Shown piece after piece: positions 17,806 through 25,893 of a stretch of DNA of 64,000 nucleotides; within the stretch, counting starts at the first letter, position 1, and every line of letters starts with the position of its first letter. This DNA is from JAPOXR01 sp965221815 (GTDB lineage Bacteria > Pseudomonadota > Alphaproteobacteria > Rhodobacterales > Rhodobacteraceae), in the NCBI GenBank assembly GCA_965221815.1, contig OZ244915.1, positions 1,798,001-1,862,000 on the forward strand, in the 5' to 3' direction. The notes beneath the pieces are model-generated. The model made no database searches. It had not been told where the DNA came from and saw only the letters and a program-made list of their open reading frames with translations. A program made the position numbers and the translations under genes.

Positions 17806-18378
17806 TTAAGTCCAGAGCGCCGCGAGCGGGAAGCTGATGGCATCAAAAGGGGGTTGTGAGACCGGCTCGTCATCAACCAGCGTCGCCAGCAGAATCCATT
17901 GCCCCTTGTGCCGTCTGAAAATCTCCAGGGTCTTCGGACCGGGATCGACAAACCACAAATGCGATACGCCCTCGCGGGCGAAGATGCCGCGCTTCTCGTT
18001 CATATCAATACGGCGGGTTGACGGCGAGAGCACCTCGCAGACCCAATCGGGGGCAATCTCGCAGTACGCGGTCTCGGGATAATCCGGCATCGTCCTGTGT
18101 CGCCAGCCAGCGAGATCGGGGACCAGGATATCCTGATCGAGATGCAGTTCGGGTTCACAGACAATCCGCCAGCCACCGGGACCGGCATCACCCGGATTGA
18201 AAGGCCCATCCAGCCGCCCGAAAAGACGCGAACTGGCCCAAGCATGGGGCATTGCCGGTCTGGGTTGGGTGTGAAGTGTCCCGGCCAGCAATTCCGCCAC
18301 CCTATGGGGTGGCGCATCGAGAACGTCCTGATAAGTGGCCTGTTTCTTGGCGCGCACTGAGGCCGTGATCGTGCCCAT
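17806..18378 (-). CDS. Uma2-family (DUF820) putative restriction-like endonuclease
   Basis: The 190-residue protein matches the Uma2/DUF820 family, which has a PD-(D/E)XK nuclease fold and no settled function. Seen are YQDVLDAPPHRVAELLAGTL near the N-terminus, ILVPDLAGWR (the catalytic Asp strand), then WVCEVLSPSTRRIDMNEKRG with the Glu and the SPST motif, and GVSHLWFVDPG. Such genes are abundant in cyanobacteria and scattered in alphaproteobacteria. It stands alone between two non-coding stretches. Confidence 0.87.
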   Translation of the reverse strand: MGTITASVRAKKQATYQDVLDAPPHRVAELLAGTLHTQPRPAMPHAWASSRLFGRLDGPFNPGDAGPGGWRIVCEPELHLDQDILVPDLAGWRHRTMPDYPETAYCEIAPDWVCEVLSPSTRRIDMNEKRGIFAREGVSHLWFVDPGPKTLEIFRRHKGQWILLATLVDDEPVSQPPFDAISFPLAALWT

Positions 18379-19470
18379 ACGCTCCTCCAGAGCTTTTTCG
18401 CCGTTCTCACAAGACTAATCATTTTTTGCAGGGCGTCAATCAGTTTGATTGGCGCACCACAATTTTCAGTGATACGTCGATGCGTGGCCCAACGTTCCCT
18501 GTCGATAACGGTCTTGGCAACAGGGGGTATCAAACTGTCGCCAGGGCATCAGAGTGTTCCTTCTCATATGTCTCCTTGGCAAGAGATCACCTTCGGGAAC
18601 ATCCGACAATTCCCGGTCACCGGTTCCAGCGATTCCACCGAAATCTGGTCAAATCCTGCGATTATCCCCATGATTCCGCCCAATTACCGCTATGCACCCA
18701 TGTCAAGTGCAGACAGTCACACAACGTCAGCAAGTTAGAAATTCACGGCGTCGCCAGACCAGAACCACTCCCCATTGATTGAACCCGGTCCCTTGACACG
18801 CCCACACCTCCGCACGCGCCACGGCCGCGGCGTTCCTGATCCCGTTCCCGATCTTCCAGAACGTGTTCGGGAACCATGGGCAGCGAGGAGGCATCCCAAC
18901 CTCAGGCCCGGTCCTGATGGTCAGCTGTCCACGAGGCCGGGATCCGGAACACGGTGGAGCCGTCCCGCGTTTTACATGTGCTGAGGATTCCCGAACCTTC
19001 CGGTTGGACGGAACCTGCCAGGAAGGGATGAATGCCGTGCCAGACCGTCTACAAGCGCAGTGCAGCGGGCACGAACAATATATACGCCGTCAGATACCCT
19101 GTTCCGTATCAAAGCCTTGGCGTGAGCGGCACGTATCCGTCAGCCAGTGGCTTTGTGCAGTTACCGGAAGCCCTGGCCTCATCGCTGGCATCGACGCTTG
19201 GGCATACCACAATTCTGACTTGCCACTGAATTCACCCCTGTGAGCGATTGTATCCCGTCAAAATGCAGGCCAATTTGCACAAGGATCAGCTTTGATGACA
19301 AAGTACCTGTCTCATCCATGACAGATCATGTATGATGGCTCTGGCAGAATCACTGCAGATTGCAGTGATCTCAATATCTTGCCATGTTCCGTTTCCCCGG
19401 AAAATTCTCTCCTGACCGGGGTTGCGGAACTCTTGTGTTCAGAATCAGAGAAAGTGACGGAGATGCGCCA
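18379..19470. other. About 1.1 kb non-coding or decayed region upstream of etfB
   Basis: No intact recognisable gene. A short frame ending at 19229 (about 65 codons, containing YAVRYPVPYQSLGVSGTYPS) has protein-like composition and may be a remnant, but I cannot identify it. A weak relative of the dispersed repeat lies near 18433-18460. The last 120 bases carry the palindrome and presumed promoter of etfBA. Confidence 0.35.
19349..19369. promoter_or_regulatory. Palindromic operator-like site upstream of etfBA
   Basis: ATCACTGCA (19349-19357), GAT, and TGCAGTGAT (19361-19369) form a perfect 9-bp inverted repeat, about 100 bp upstream of the etfB start. Size and symmetry suit a dimeric regulator of the TetR or GntR type. 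No regulator gene is adjacent, so its binder is unknown. Confidence 0.5.
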
Positions 19471-20232
19471 ATGAAGGTACTTGTGCCGGTCAAGCGAGTC
19501 ATCGACTATAATATCAAGGTCCGAGTGAATCAGGACGGATCCGGTGTCAATCTCAACAATATCAAGATGTCAATGAATCCGTTCGATGAAATCGCACTGG
19601 AAGAGGCCGTACGGCTCAAGGAGGCAGGAAAAGCCGAAAGTGTCATCGCTGTGTCAATCGGCGTTCCCGAATCCCAGACGATTCTGCGAAAGGCCCTGGC
19701 GGTCGGTGCCGACCGCGCTATCCTCGTTGAGGCCACAGACGACCCGCATATCGATATTGAACCCCTCGCCGTGGCAAAAATTCTCAAGGCGATCACCACG
19801 GAAGAGAAGCCGGGGCTCATCCTCATGGGAAAGCAGGCCATTGACAACGATATGAATGCAACGGGCCAGATGCTGGCAGCCCTGCTCGGATCCGGTCAGG
19901 CCACCTTTGCCTCGAAACTGGAAATCGATGGCGACACGGCAATTGTCACTCGTGAGGTGGATGGCGGTCTGCAAACCATCAAGGTCCGTCTTCCTGCGGT
20001 TGTCACGGTTGACTTGCGCATGAACGAGCCACGATACCCGTCACTGCCGAACGTCATGAAAGCAAAACGTATGCCATGCGATATCCGGAATCCTGCCGAG
20101 TTTGGTGTGGATATCAACCCGCGTCTTGAAATCACCCGAACGGTGGAACCAAGAGAGAGAGAGTCTGGCATCATCGTCGATTCCGTTGATGCGCTTGTCA
20201 GCAAACTCAGAGAAGAAGCAGGAGTTATCTGA
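19471..20232 (+). CDS. etfB: Electron transfer flavoprotein beta subunit
   Basis: EtfB pairs with EtfA to carry electrons from acyl-CoA and related dehydrogenases to ETF-quinone oxidoreductase. The 253-residue product starts MKVLVPVKRVIDYNIKVRV and contains MSMNPFDEIALEEAVRLKE, LMGKQAIDNDMNATGQMLAA (AMP-binding region) and a signature VDLRMNEPRYPSLPNVMKAK. The ATG at 19471 has GGAG 9 nt upstream. Its stop codon overlaps the etfA start as TGATG. Confidence 0.97.
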   Translation: MKVLVPVKRVIDYNIKVRVNQDGSGVNLNNIKMSMNPFDEIALEEAVRLKEAGKAESVIAVSIGVPESQTILRKALAVGADRAILVEATDDPHIDIEPLAVAKILKAITTEEKPGLILMGKQAIDNDMNATGQMLAALLGSGQATFASKLEIDGDTAIVTREVDGGLQTIKVRLPAVVTVDLRMNEPRYPSLPNVMKAKRMPCDIRNPAEFGVDINPRLEITRTVEPRERESGIIVDSVDALVSKLREEAGVI

Positions 20233-21158
20233 TGGCCGTTCTTGTCATTGCTGAATTGAATGGAACGCAGCTGGCCACAGACCTGACGGCAAAGACGCTC
20301 ACTGCAGCCGAACAGCTCGGGCCCGTCGATATCCTCTGCGCTGCCGCAGGATGCGGTGCAGCAGCCGAGGCGGCGGCGCAGTTTCAAAATGTCACGAAAG
20401 TTCTGTGTGCCGATCACCGCCACTATGGAAATGGGTTGGCCGAACCGCTGGCCGAACTGATTGCCGGGTTGGCCTCGCAATACAGTCATATTGTCGGACC
20501 CGCCTCGACCTCTGCCCAGAACATCATTCCGCGTGCGGCTGCTCTCTGCGATTGTATGATGATTTCGGATATCTCGGCGGTCATCAATGAAGATACATTT
20601 GAGCGGCCGATTTATGCCGGCAATGCGATCCAGACGGTCCGGTCCAAGGACACGATCAAGTTCATCACTGTCCGAAGTTCGGCTTTTGATGCGATGCCGA
20701 CTGGGGGTTCAGCTGAGATTGTACAGATTGAATGCACCGGTGACCCTGAACTCAGCACATGGCTCAATGATGATTCAGCGGCCACCGATCGTCCGGAGCT
20801 CACGTCCGCAAAGATCGTCGTGTCCGGCGGTCGCGGCCTCGGGTCACCCGAAGATTTTGCATTGATTTCCTCGCTCGCCGACAAACTCGGAGCGGCCGTC
20901 GGTGCGTCTCGCGCTGCAGTCGATTCCGGCTATGCCCCCAATGACTGGCAGGTCGGACAAACCGGCAAGGTCGTGGCTCCGGACCTCTATATTGCGATTG
21001 GCATCTCTGGCGCCATCCAACATCTCGCAGGAATGAAAGACTCCAGGGTCATTGTCGCAATCAACAAGGACAGTGATGCCCCGATCTTTCAGGTTGCAGA
21101 TTACGGACTGGTTGCTGACCTCTTCAGCGCGGTGCCTGAATTGACTGAAAAGATTTAA
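20232..21158 (+). CDS. etfA: Electron transfer flavoprotein alpha subunit
   Basis: The 308-residue alpha subunit holds most of the FAD site. The C-terminal FAD domain shows VSGGRGLGSPEDFALI, GASRAAVDSGYAPNDWQVGQ, then KVVAPDLYIAIGISGAIQHL, and VAINKDSDAPIFQVADYGLV. The N-terminal domain contains GPASTSAQNIIPRAAALCDC. It overlaps the etfB stop by one base and precedes hbd by 31 nt, forming an etfB-etfA-hbd operon for beta-oxidation or butanoate metabolism. Confidence 0.97.
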   Translation: MAVLVIAELNGTQLATDLTAKTLTAAEQLGPVDILCAAAGCGAAAEAAAQFQNVTKVLCADHRHYGNGLAEPLAELIAGLASQYSHIVGPASTSAQNIIPRAAALCDCMMISDISAVINEDTFERPIYAGNAIQTVRSKDTIKFITVRSSAFDAMPTGGSAEIVQIECTGDPELSTWLNDDSAATDRPELTSAKIVVSGGRGLGSPEDFALISSLADKLGAAVGASRAAVDSGYAPNDWQVGQTGKVVAPDLYIAIGISGAIQHLAGMKDSRVIVAINKDSDAPIFQVADYGLVADLFSAVPELTEKI

Positions 21159-21189
21159 ACTCACTTCTTAATCGGGCAGGAAAACGTAC

Positions 21190-22065
21190 ATGACCATTCA
21201 ATCGATCAGTGTCATTGGAGCGGGCCAGATGGGCAATGGAATTGCCCATGTTTTCGCTCTCAATGGCTACCAAGTCGTGCTGCACGACACATCCGAGGAC
21301 GTGTTGCAGCAGGCATTGCAACACATTGCCAAGAATCTCGATCGCCAGATTGCCGGAAAGAAAATCAAGAGTGAGGACAAGGACTCGGCGCTGCAGCGCA
21401 TTTCGACGACAGTCGAACTGCAAGATTGCGGCGATGTTGACCTCGTTGTCGAAGCGGTTACCGAACGCGAGACGGTCAAAGCAGCGATTTTCGAAGATCT
21501 GACACCCCACCTTCGCCCCACGACAATTCTGACCTCCAATACGTCATCGATTTCAATTACCCGCCTGGCTTCAAGAACCGATCGACCGGATCGCTTCATG
21601 GGTTTTCACTTTATGAACCCGGTTCCCATGATGCAGCTTGTCGAACTGATCCGCGGCATTGCGACCGAGGAAACGACCTATCAGACACTCCTCGGCGTCG
21701 TTGAGTCCCTGGGCAAGACACCGGCATCAGCATCTGATTTTCCGGGTTTCATCGTCAACCGCATTCTTGTGCCAATGATCAATGAGGCTGTCTATGCGCT
21801 GCTCGAGGGAATCGGTTCGGTGGAGGCCATCGACTCGTCCATGCGATTGGGTGCCAACCATCCGATGGGACCGCTGCAACTGGCCGATTTCATTGGTCTC
21901 GATACCTGCCTTGCGATCATGAATGTCCTGTTCGACGGTTTGGGAGATTCCAAGTACCGGCCCTGCCCGCTCTTGACCAAATATGTCGAGGCCAATTGGT
22001 TGGGGCGCAAGACCCAGCGTGGCTTTTATGATTATTCAGGTGAGACACCGATACCCACCCGCTGA
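21190..22065 (+). CDS. hbd: 3-hydroxybutyryl-CoA dehydrogenase
   Basis: This 291-residue enzyme interconverts 3-hydroxyacyl-CoA and 3-oxoacyl-CoA with NAD(P). The Rossmann motif is VIGAGQMGNGIAHVFALNG (residues 8-26), the catalytic region is MGFHFMNPVPMMQLVELI with the active-site His, and the C-terminal domain has GFIVNRILVPMINEA and GANHPMGPLQLADFIGLDTC. It lies downstream of etfBA, the usual alphaproteobacterial arrangement. It converges with ptsH, leaving a gap of only 9 bp. Confidence 0.95.
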   Translation: MTIQSISVIGAGQMGNGIAHVFALNGYQVVLHDTSEDVLQQALQHIAKNLDRQIAGKKIKSEDKDSALQRISTTVELQDCGDVDLVVEAVTERETVKAAIFEDLTPHLRPTTILTSNTSSISITRLASRTDRPDRFMGFHFMNPVPMMQLVELIRGIATEETTYQTLLGVVESLGKTPASASDFPGFIVNRILVPMINEAVYALLEGIGSVEAIDSSMRLGANHPMGPLQLADFIGLDTCLAIMNVLFDGLGDSKYRPCPLLTKYVEANWLGRKTQRGFYDYSGETPIPTR

Positions 22066-22074
22066 TCGCGCAGG

Positions 22075-22350
22075 TCAGAATTTTTCGTGAAATTTCTGGC
22101 TGATCAGGCTATCGAGATCCGCTGCCAGCGATTCCGCATCCATCCCACGGATATGGACATCAATTGTCGTGCCCTTAGAGGCGGCCAGCATCAGGAGCCC
22201 CATGATTGAATCGCCGAATGCCGACACACCATCCTTGTAAACCTCGGCATCGGCCTCATGGTTTTCGACGACTTCAACGAACTTGGCCGCAGCGCGCGCA
22301 TGCATTCCCTTCTCGTTGATAATTGTGAAACGTCTCCTGACTTCTCCCAC
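22075..22350 (-). CDS. ptsH: HPr-like phosphocarrier protein
   Basis: The 91-residue protein is the phosphocarrier of the alphaproteobacterial nitrogen-type PTS. The phospho-accepting His17 lies in GMHARAAAKF, and the regulatory Ser48 in FGDSIMGLLMLAAS is the site used by HPr kinase. Both are intact. It lies 9 nt after the EIIA gene. HprK is not here but about 15 kb away at 37.5 kb, a separation from the usual hprK-manX-ptsH order. Confidence 0.93.
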   Translation of the reverse strand: MGEVRRRFTIINEKGMHARAAAKFVEVVENHEADAEVYKDGVSAFGDSIMGLLMLAASKGTTIDVHIRGMDAESLAADLDSLISQKFHEKF

Positions 22351-22359
22351 GCCATCCCC

Positions 22360-22740
22360 CTAATCGAAAATTTGAACATATTTGCGCCCAGACTCGGCAG
22401 CGCGCGAGGCGGCAACCTGCAGACCGGCCCGTCGCGACTTCACCAGTTTAACGAGCATTGGCAGATTGGCTCCTGCCAGAATCACCCGATCCGGGGGCCC
22501 GCATGCCTTCATTGCGAGATTGGCCGGGGAGCTTCCATACAGGTCGGTGACAACAACGACGCCCTTGCCCTCATCAACCCGTGCGACAGCTCTGCAGATT
22601 TCTTCCTGTTTCTGCTCTCGATTATATTCGCCACTCAGGGAGACTGCGGTGATTCCCGGCTGTTCGCCGACAATCTGAATCAGACATGCCAGCAATTCGC
22701 AGGCCATGTTTCCATTTGCCACAATCACGACACCGATCAA
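22360..22740 (-). CDS. PTS EIIA-Man-like protein lacking the phospho-histidine
   Basis: The 126-residue product is a mannose-type EIIA domain of the kind that ends the alphaproteobacterial PTS chain. Start is TTG at 22740, supported by AGGAG 8 nt upstream; longer frames add residues without family similarity. The N-terminus reads MIGVVIVANGNMACELL, where family members have a THG motif whose His is phosphorylated; here that position is Asn9. The second motif VVVVTDLYGSSPANLAMKAC is intact. The protein cannot accept phosphate at the normal site and may act only by binding partners. Confidence 0.88.
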   Translation of the reverse strand: MIGVVIVANGNMACELLACLIQIVGEQPGITAVSLSGEYNREQKQEEICRAVARVDEGKGVVVVTDLYGSSPANLAMKACGPPDRVILAGANLPMLVKLVKSRRAGLQVAASRAAESGRKYVQIFD

Positions 22741-22916
22741 GCCGCTGTCTCCTGAACTGGCCCGTATGCATGCATCCCAATCCCCGCTCTTCACAATATT
22801 GCTGTCAAAATTGCAAGTTGATTTCATATTTGGTGGTGTCTCAGTTTGAAATTCACTGTACCTGCTCAAACACATGAGAAGCCCGCGTCTCATATGTCGT
22901 GAGCAGGGACATTCTC

Positions 22917-22945
22917 TTGACTGTCCGCGGCCGCTTGTCTATCAT
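22917..22945 (+). promoter_or_regulatory. Sigma-70-like promoter of the secreted-protein gene
   Basis: TTGACT (22917-22922), a 17-bp spacer and TATCAT (22940-22945) give a near-consensus promoter about 75 bp upstream of the ATG at 23019. The inference rests on sequence match and position only. Confidence 0.55.
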
Positions 22946-23018
22946 CCTTCCCATTCCGACTCGCCGGGTGGCATGTTGGGTCCCATCCGGCGGGCTGACT
23001 CAACACACGGAGAGAACC

Positions 23019-23828
23019 ATGACATATCGGAGCCCCCCCCCCCCCCTGATTCAGGCGTGTGCCGCCCTCCTGCTGAGTGCGGCCCTCGCCCTGCCGGCAT
23101 CGGCACAGATAGAACGTGCGGCCCGAGTTTCACAGGTGTCGAGTCCCGCTAGCACTTACGTCAACGATCTGAACCAGAACTTGGTCTTGCCCGCCCCCCG
23201 AGTGAACAACCAGACCTTGGGCGGCGTGGTCAACAACCTGACGATCGAGGCCCTGGACTCTCCGGACGGGACAACCTTCGGCGTGGGGCCCAGTTCCCAT
23301 TGCGCCCACAGTGCGGGCGTCAGCGGCGGGGTCGAATTCCACAACCCGACCGGCACCTATTCCCGTGGCGGGCCCATCGCCATCGCCTGCCAGACCTATA
23401 CAACCCGCAAATGCTCGCGGTCCGTGACCTTCATGGGCCGGACGTTCACCGCCAATCGCGGGTACCCGCGGTGCAGTGACGCTGCCGCCGACACGGACGC
23501 CCTGACTGGCGAATACACGGGGCGCACACCGCAACAGCAAGACAGCTCGTACACCCCGACCCGGACCCCCAGCAACGGCATCTTCCGGGTGCGGATCTGG
23601 GGCAAGGTGTGTCATGCAGCAATTAGCAATGCGACACGCTGTTGGGACTTGAAAAACCCCACGCCGCCCCCGGCCTTTACTTTCCTTGCCAATACCGCAG
23701 GCTACGGGGCCACCTTTCGGACCGACCGCCATTGCGGCCCGCCCAGCTGGCCGACGCCGGAGCTGCAGGCGGCCGGTGCGCCGGCCTATGCCAAATGGTG
23801 CGACATCACGGTCGATGTGCGGTTCTGA
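23019..23828 (+). CDS. Secreted protein of unknown function with a C14 tract in its signal region
   Basis: The 269-residue product starts at the ATG at 23019 (GGAGAG just upstream) with a signal peptide: MTYRSPPPPLIQACAALLL, then a hydrophobic core, and ALPASAQ as a likely signal-peptidase site. The mature part is rich in Thr, Pro and Gly and has about nine cysteines, including SSHCAHSAG, RKCSRSV and RHCGPPSW, which suggests disulfide bonds outside the cytoplasm. I do not recognise a family. Codons 5-10 span a run of 14 C. GC content and codon use are higher than in flanking genes, and the 3' end abuts an IS remnant, so horizontal origin is likely. Confidence 0.7.
   Translation: MTYRSPPPPLIQACAALLLSAALALPASAQIERAARVSQVSSPASTYVNDLNQNLVLPAPRVNNQTLGGVVNNLTIEALDSPDGTTFGVGPSSHCAHSAGVSGGVEFHNPTGTYSRGGPIAIACQTYTTRKCSRSVTFMGRTFTANRGYPRCSDAAADTDALTGEYTGRTPQQQDSSYTPTRTPSNGIFRVRIWGKVCHAAISNATRCWDLKNPTPPPAFTFLANTAGYGATFRTDRHCGPPSWPTPELQAAGAPAYAKWCDITVDVRF
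23033..23046. repeat. Homopolymeric C14 tract inside the coding region
   Basis: Fourteen consecutive C encode the end of Ser5, four Pro codons and the start of Leu10. A change of one or two bases would shift frame within the signal peptide and abolish the protein, as in known phase-variable surface genes. Homopolymers are also common assembly errors, so the exact length is uncertain. Confidence 0.85.
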
Positions 23829-23840
23829 CGTCTGCTGACG

Positions 23841-24485
23841 GCCGGCAACACGCATTCGAAGGGCGGGCGGTGATATGATGACTGCCGATCGCACAGTGTT
23901 GACGGATGAGATGGGCGCGCGGGTGGCACCGCTGTGTCCAGGCCAGGTGACCGACCCAGGGTGCACGGCGGTGGACCCGTGTCTTCAAACGTTTCCGGCG
24001 TTGGACCCCCGCGAATCTTTGTGAACGTCTTGTCCATGCGTGATCCGGTGATCTGGATCTGTCGATGGTGTCTGTGGATGGCCCGATCATGCCCGCGCAC
24101 CGATGGGCCTCCGGGGCCCAAAAGGGGGATCGGAATCGGAAGGAATCGGCCGCTCGAAAGGGGGATTGACCCGCAAGGTCGTTGCCCTCACGGATGCTGT
24201 CGGACATCGGATCCGGTGTGGGGTTCTGCCGGATCAGACTCATGATCTCAAGGCTGGACCTGAACGCCTGGACGATCTCACCTGTGAGATGTTGATGGGC
24301 GACAAGGCCTGTGACGCGGATGGGGTGCTGGACACAGTGGCGGAATGTGGAGCCACGGCGGTGATCCCGCCGCGGGCAAACCGAAGCCCGCCACGCGAGA
24401 TGACAAGACCCGCGCCAGCTTCGCAACCGGGATTTATATGATGGCGGGCGTGGTGGCGGCACGATCATTGTCAACGGGCCTTAAG
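23841..24485 (+). pseudogene. IS5-family (IS427-type) element remnant
   Basis: The DNA is homologous to the intact copy at 28585-29463 but in the opposite orientation. The first open frame begins near 23878 (MTADRTVLTDEM) and loses about 95 bases after the codons for CTAVD; the second part continues with GSESEGIGRSKGGL-like sequence but has another loss near 24400. The left inverted repeat is missing, while the right end ATTGTCAACGGGCCTT (24468-24483) is present. It cannot make a transposase. Its right end cuts a small leftward gene. Confidence 0.85.
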
Positions 24486-24600
24486 CCACTACCTCATATT
24501 TGAAGTCTTGCCGCGGACTCCATCTTCTAAATTTGACCTTGCTCGCACGCTTTTCTGCCGGCTCAGGAGGCGCTGCAGGAAACAGTTCAGATGACGGCAT
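24481..24600 (-). pseudogene. N-terminal fragment of an unidentified gene, cut by the IS remnant
   Basis: Reading leftward from the ATG at 24600, with AGGAAG directly upstream, 39 codons run MPSSELFPAAPPEPAEKRAS then KVKFRRWSPRQDFKYEVVA and stop at a TAA formed by the IS end. Composition and ribosome-binding site suggest a real gene start. The remainder was removed or displaced by the IS427-type insertion. I cannot name the family. Confidence 0.5.
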
Positions 24601-24676
24601 CTTCCTAAAGGGGCTTATATACTTACGTAACCAAATCAGTTCATGAGTATCAATATTTTATGCTTCAATCCTTATC

Positions 24677-25893
24677 TAGTGTTTTGCCTCATACAGATAG
24701 TTCCATATCCTGCAGCCGTCGGTGGCCCCGCTTCCAGGATGCGACGAGATCCTCGGGGTCCCGGCGCCAGCGGAACGGGTGGGCCTCATGGGCATTGTGG
24801 TGGGCGATGTAGTCTTCTACCGCTGTGATGCACGCGTCAAGGGAATTGAAGATGGCATGCTTGAGTCTCTGTCGGGCCAGTTTCGAGAAGAAGCCCTCGA
24901 CGGCGTTCATCCACGAGGCCGATGTCGGTGTGAAGTGGAAGGTCCAGTGCGGGTGGTCGGCAAGCCAGGCATGCACGTGCGCCGACTTGTGGGCGGACAG
25001 GTTGTCAAGGATGACATGGACCGCCATCGTGGGGTCGAGGTCCGCCGCCACATGATCGAGGAACGCACAGAAATCCGCGGAGCGGTGGCGCTCGGTCATC
25101 TTTCCGACCACCTTGCCAGTGGCGACATCGAGGGCCGCCAGCAACGTGGTGGTGCCGTTCCGTTTGTAATCATGCGTGCGGGTTGTCGGGTGACCCGGGG
25201 CGGGCGGCAGGGGTGTCTGGGTGCGGCCGAGGGCCTGGATCTGGGTCTTTTCATCCACCGAGAGGACCACGGCGTGATCCGGTGGGTTCATGTACAGTCC
25301 GATGACATCGTGGGCCTTGATGCCGAACCGGGGATCGTTCGAGACCTTGAAGGTCTTGACCTGATGGGGCCGCAGGCCATGGCGCTGCAGGATCCGGTGC
25401 ACGGTGGTGGCCGTCAGGCCCCCGACCGCTGTGGCCAGGGCCTTGAGGGTCCAGTGGCTGCGGTTGGGCGGGGGTGGCGACATCGCCAGATCGATGACGG
25501 CCTGGATCCGGTCGGCGGGAATGGGTGTCTTGCCCGGCGGCCGGGTGGCATCGCGCAGGAGACCGTCGACACCCTCGGAAAGGAAACGGTCCCACCAGCG
25601 CCAGACGGTGGGTTTCGAGAGGCCTGTCTGCCGCATGGTCTCGACGAGGCCACAGCCGTCCCCGAGGGCGAGGATGATGCGGGCCCGCCAGACATGCTTC
25701 TGAGGGCTCTGGGGGTGGCTGACGATGTGCTCGAGGCGTGTGCGATCGGTGTCTGGCAGCCGGATCTCCGGCCGTGTCGATGTCCTGCCCATGGGTCTGT
25801 CTCCTGCCTTGGTGTTGGCCGCGGGCTCGCGGCGGCAGGATGATACCATGATGTGGGGCAGGAATAGAATCCTTTGTTTGTTATTATACACTA
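24677..25893 (-). mobile_element. IS630-like insertion sequence
   Basis: The element runs between TA dinucleotides at 24677 and 25892, with inverted ends that both begin TAGTGT and show further scattered matches up to CCTGC. IS630-family elements duplicate TA on insertion. The right end abuts, and shares its TA with, the inverted repeat of the adjacent ISNCY-like element, so the two are nested or tandem. One transposase gene fills it. Confidence 0.75.
24689..25792 (-). CDS. IS630-family transposase
   Basis: The 367-residue DDE transposase has an N-terminal helix-turn-helix with QTGLSKPTVWRWWDRFLSEG, a second HTH around ALATAVGGLTATTVHRILQR, and the catalytic core with VVLSVDEKTQIQALGRTQ (first Asp), VHVILDNLSAHKSAHVHAWL (second Asp) and TPTSASWMNAVEGFFSKLAR (Glu). 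The start is the ATG at 25792 with AGGAG 8 nt upstream. The frame is intact and full-length, so the element may still move. Confidence 0.93.
   Translation of the reverse strand: MGRTSTRPEIRLPDTDRTRLEHIVSHPQSPQKHVWRARIILALGDGCGLVETMRQTGLSKPTVWRWWDRFLSEGVDGLLRDATRPPGKTPIPADRIQAVIDLAMSPPPPNRSHWTLKALATAVGGLTATTVHRILQRHGLRPHQVKTFKVSNDPRFGIKAHDVIGLYMNPPDHAVVLSVDEKTQIQALGRTQTPLPPAPGHPTTRTHDYKRNGTTTLLAALDVATGKVVGKMTERHRSADFCAFLDHVAADLDPTMAVHVILDNLSAHKSAHVHAWLADHPHWTFHFTPTSASWMNAVEGFFSKLARQRLKHAIFNSLDACITAVEDYIAHHNAHEAHPFRWRRDPEDLVASWKRGHRRLQDMELSV

Noticed and set aside
18433..18460. Possible fourth copy of the dispersed repeat
   Set aside because: Similarity is limited to GATTGGCGCACCA-like sequence with several mismatches; not enough to call a copy.
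18863..19243. Open frames upstream of etfB
   Set aside because: No ribosome-binding site, no family similarity and competing frames; only a remnant is possible.
23130..23966. Long minus-strand frame opposite the secreted-protein gene
   Set aside because: The plus-strand frame has promoter, ribosome-binding site and signal peptide; the minus frame has none.
24605..24625. GGGGCTTATA resembles the MITE terminal repeat
   Set aside because: The match is only 10 bases, there is no partner repeat nearby, and it lies in the promoter region of a truncated gene.
24722..25843. Long plus-strand frame opposite the IS630 transposase
   Set aside because: It is a GC-driven shadow of the real gene, with no start signal or known domain.
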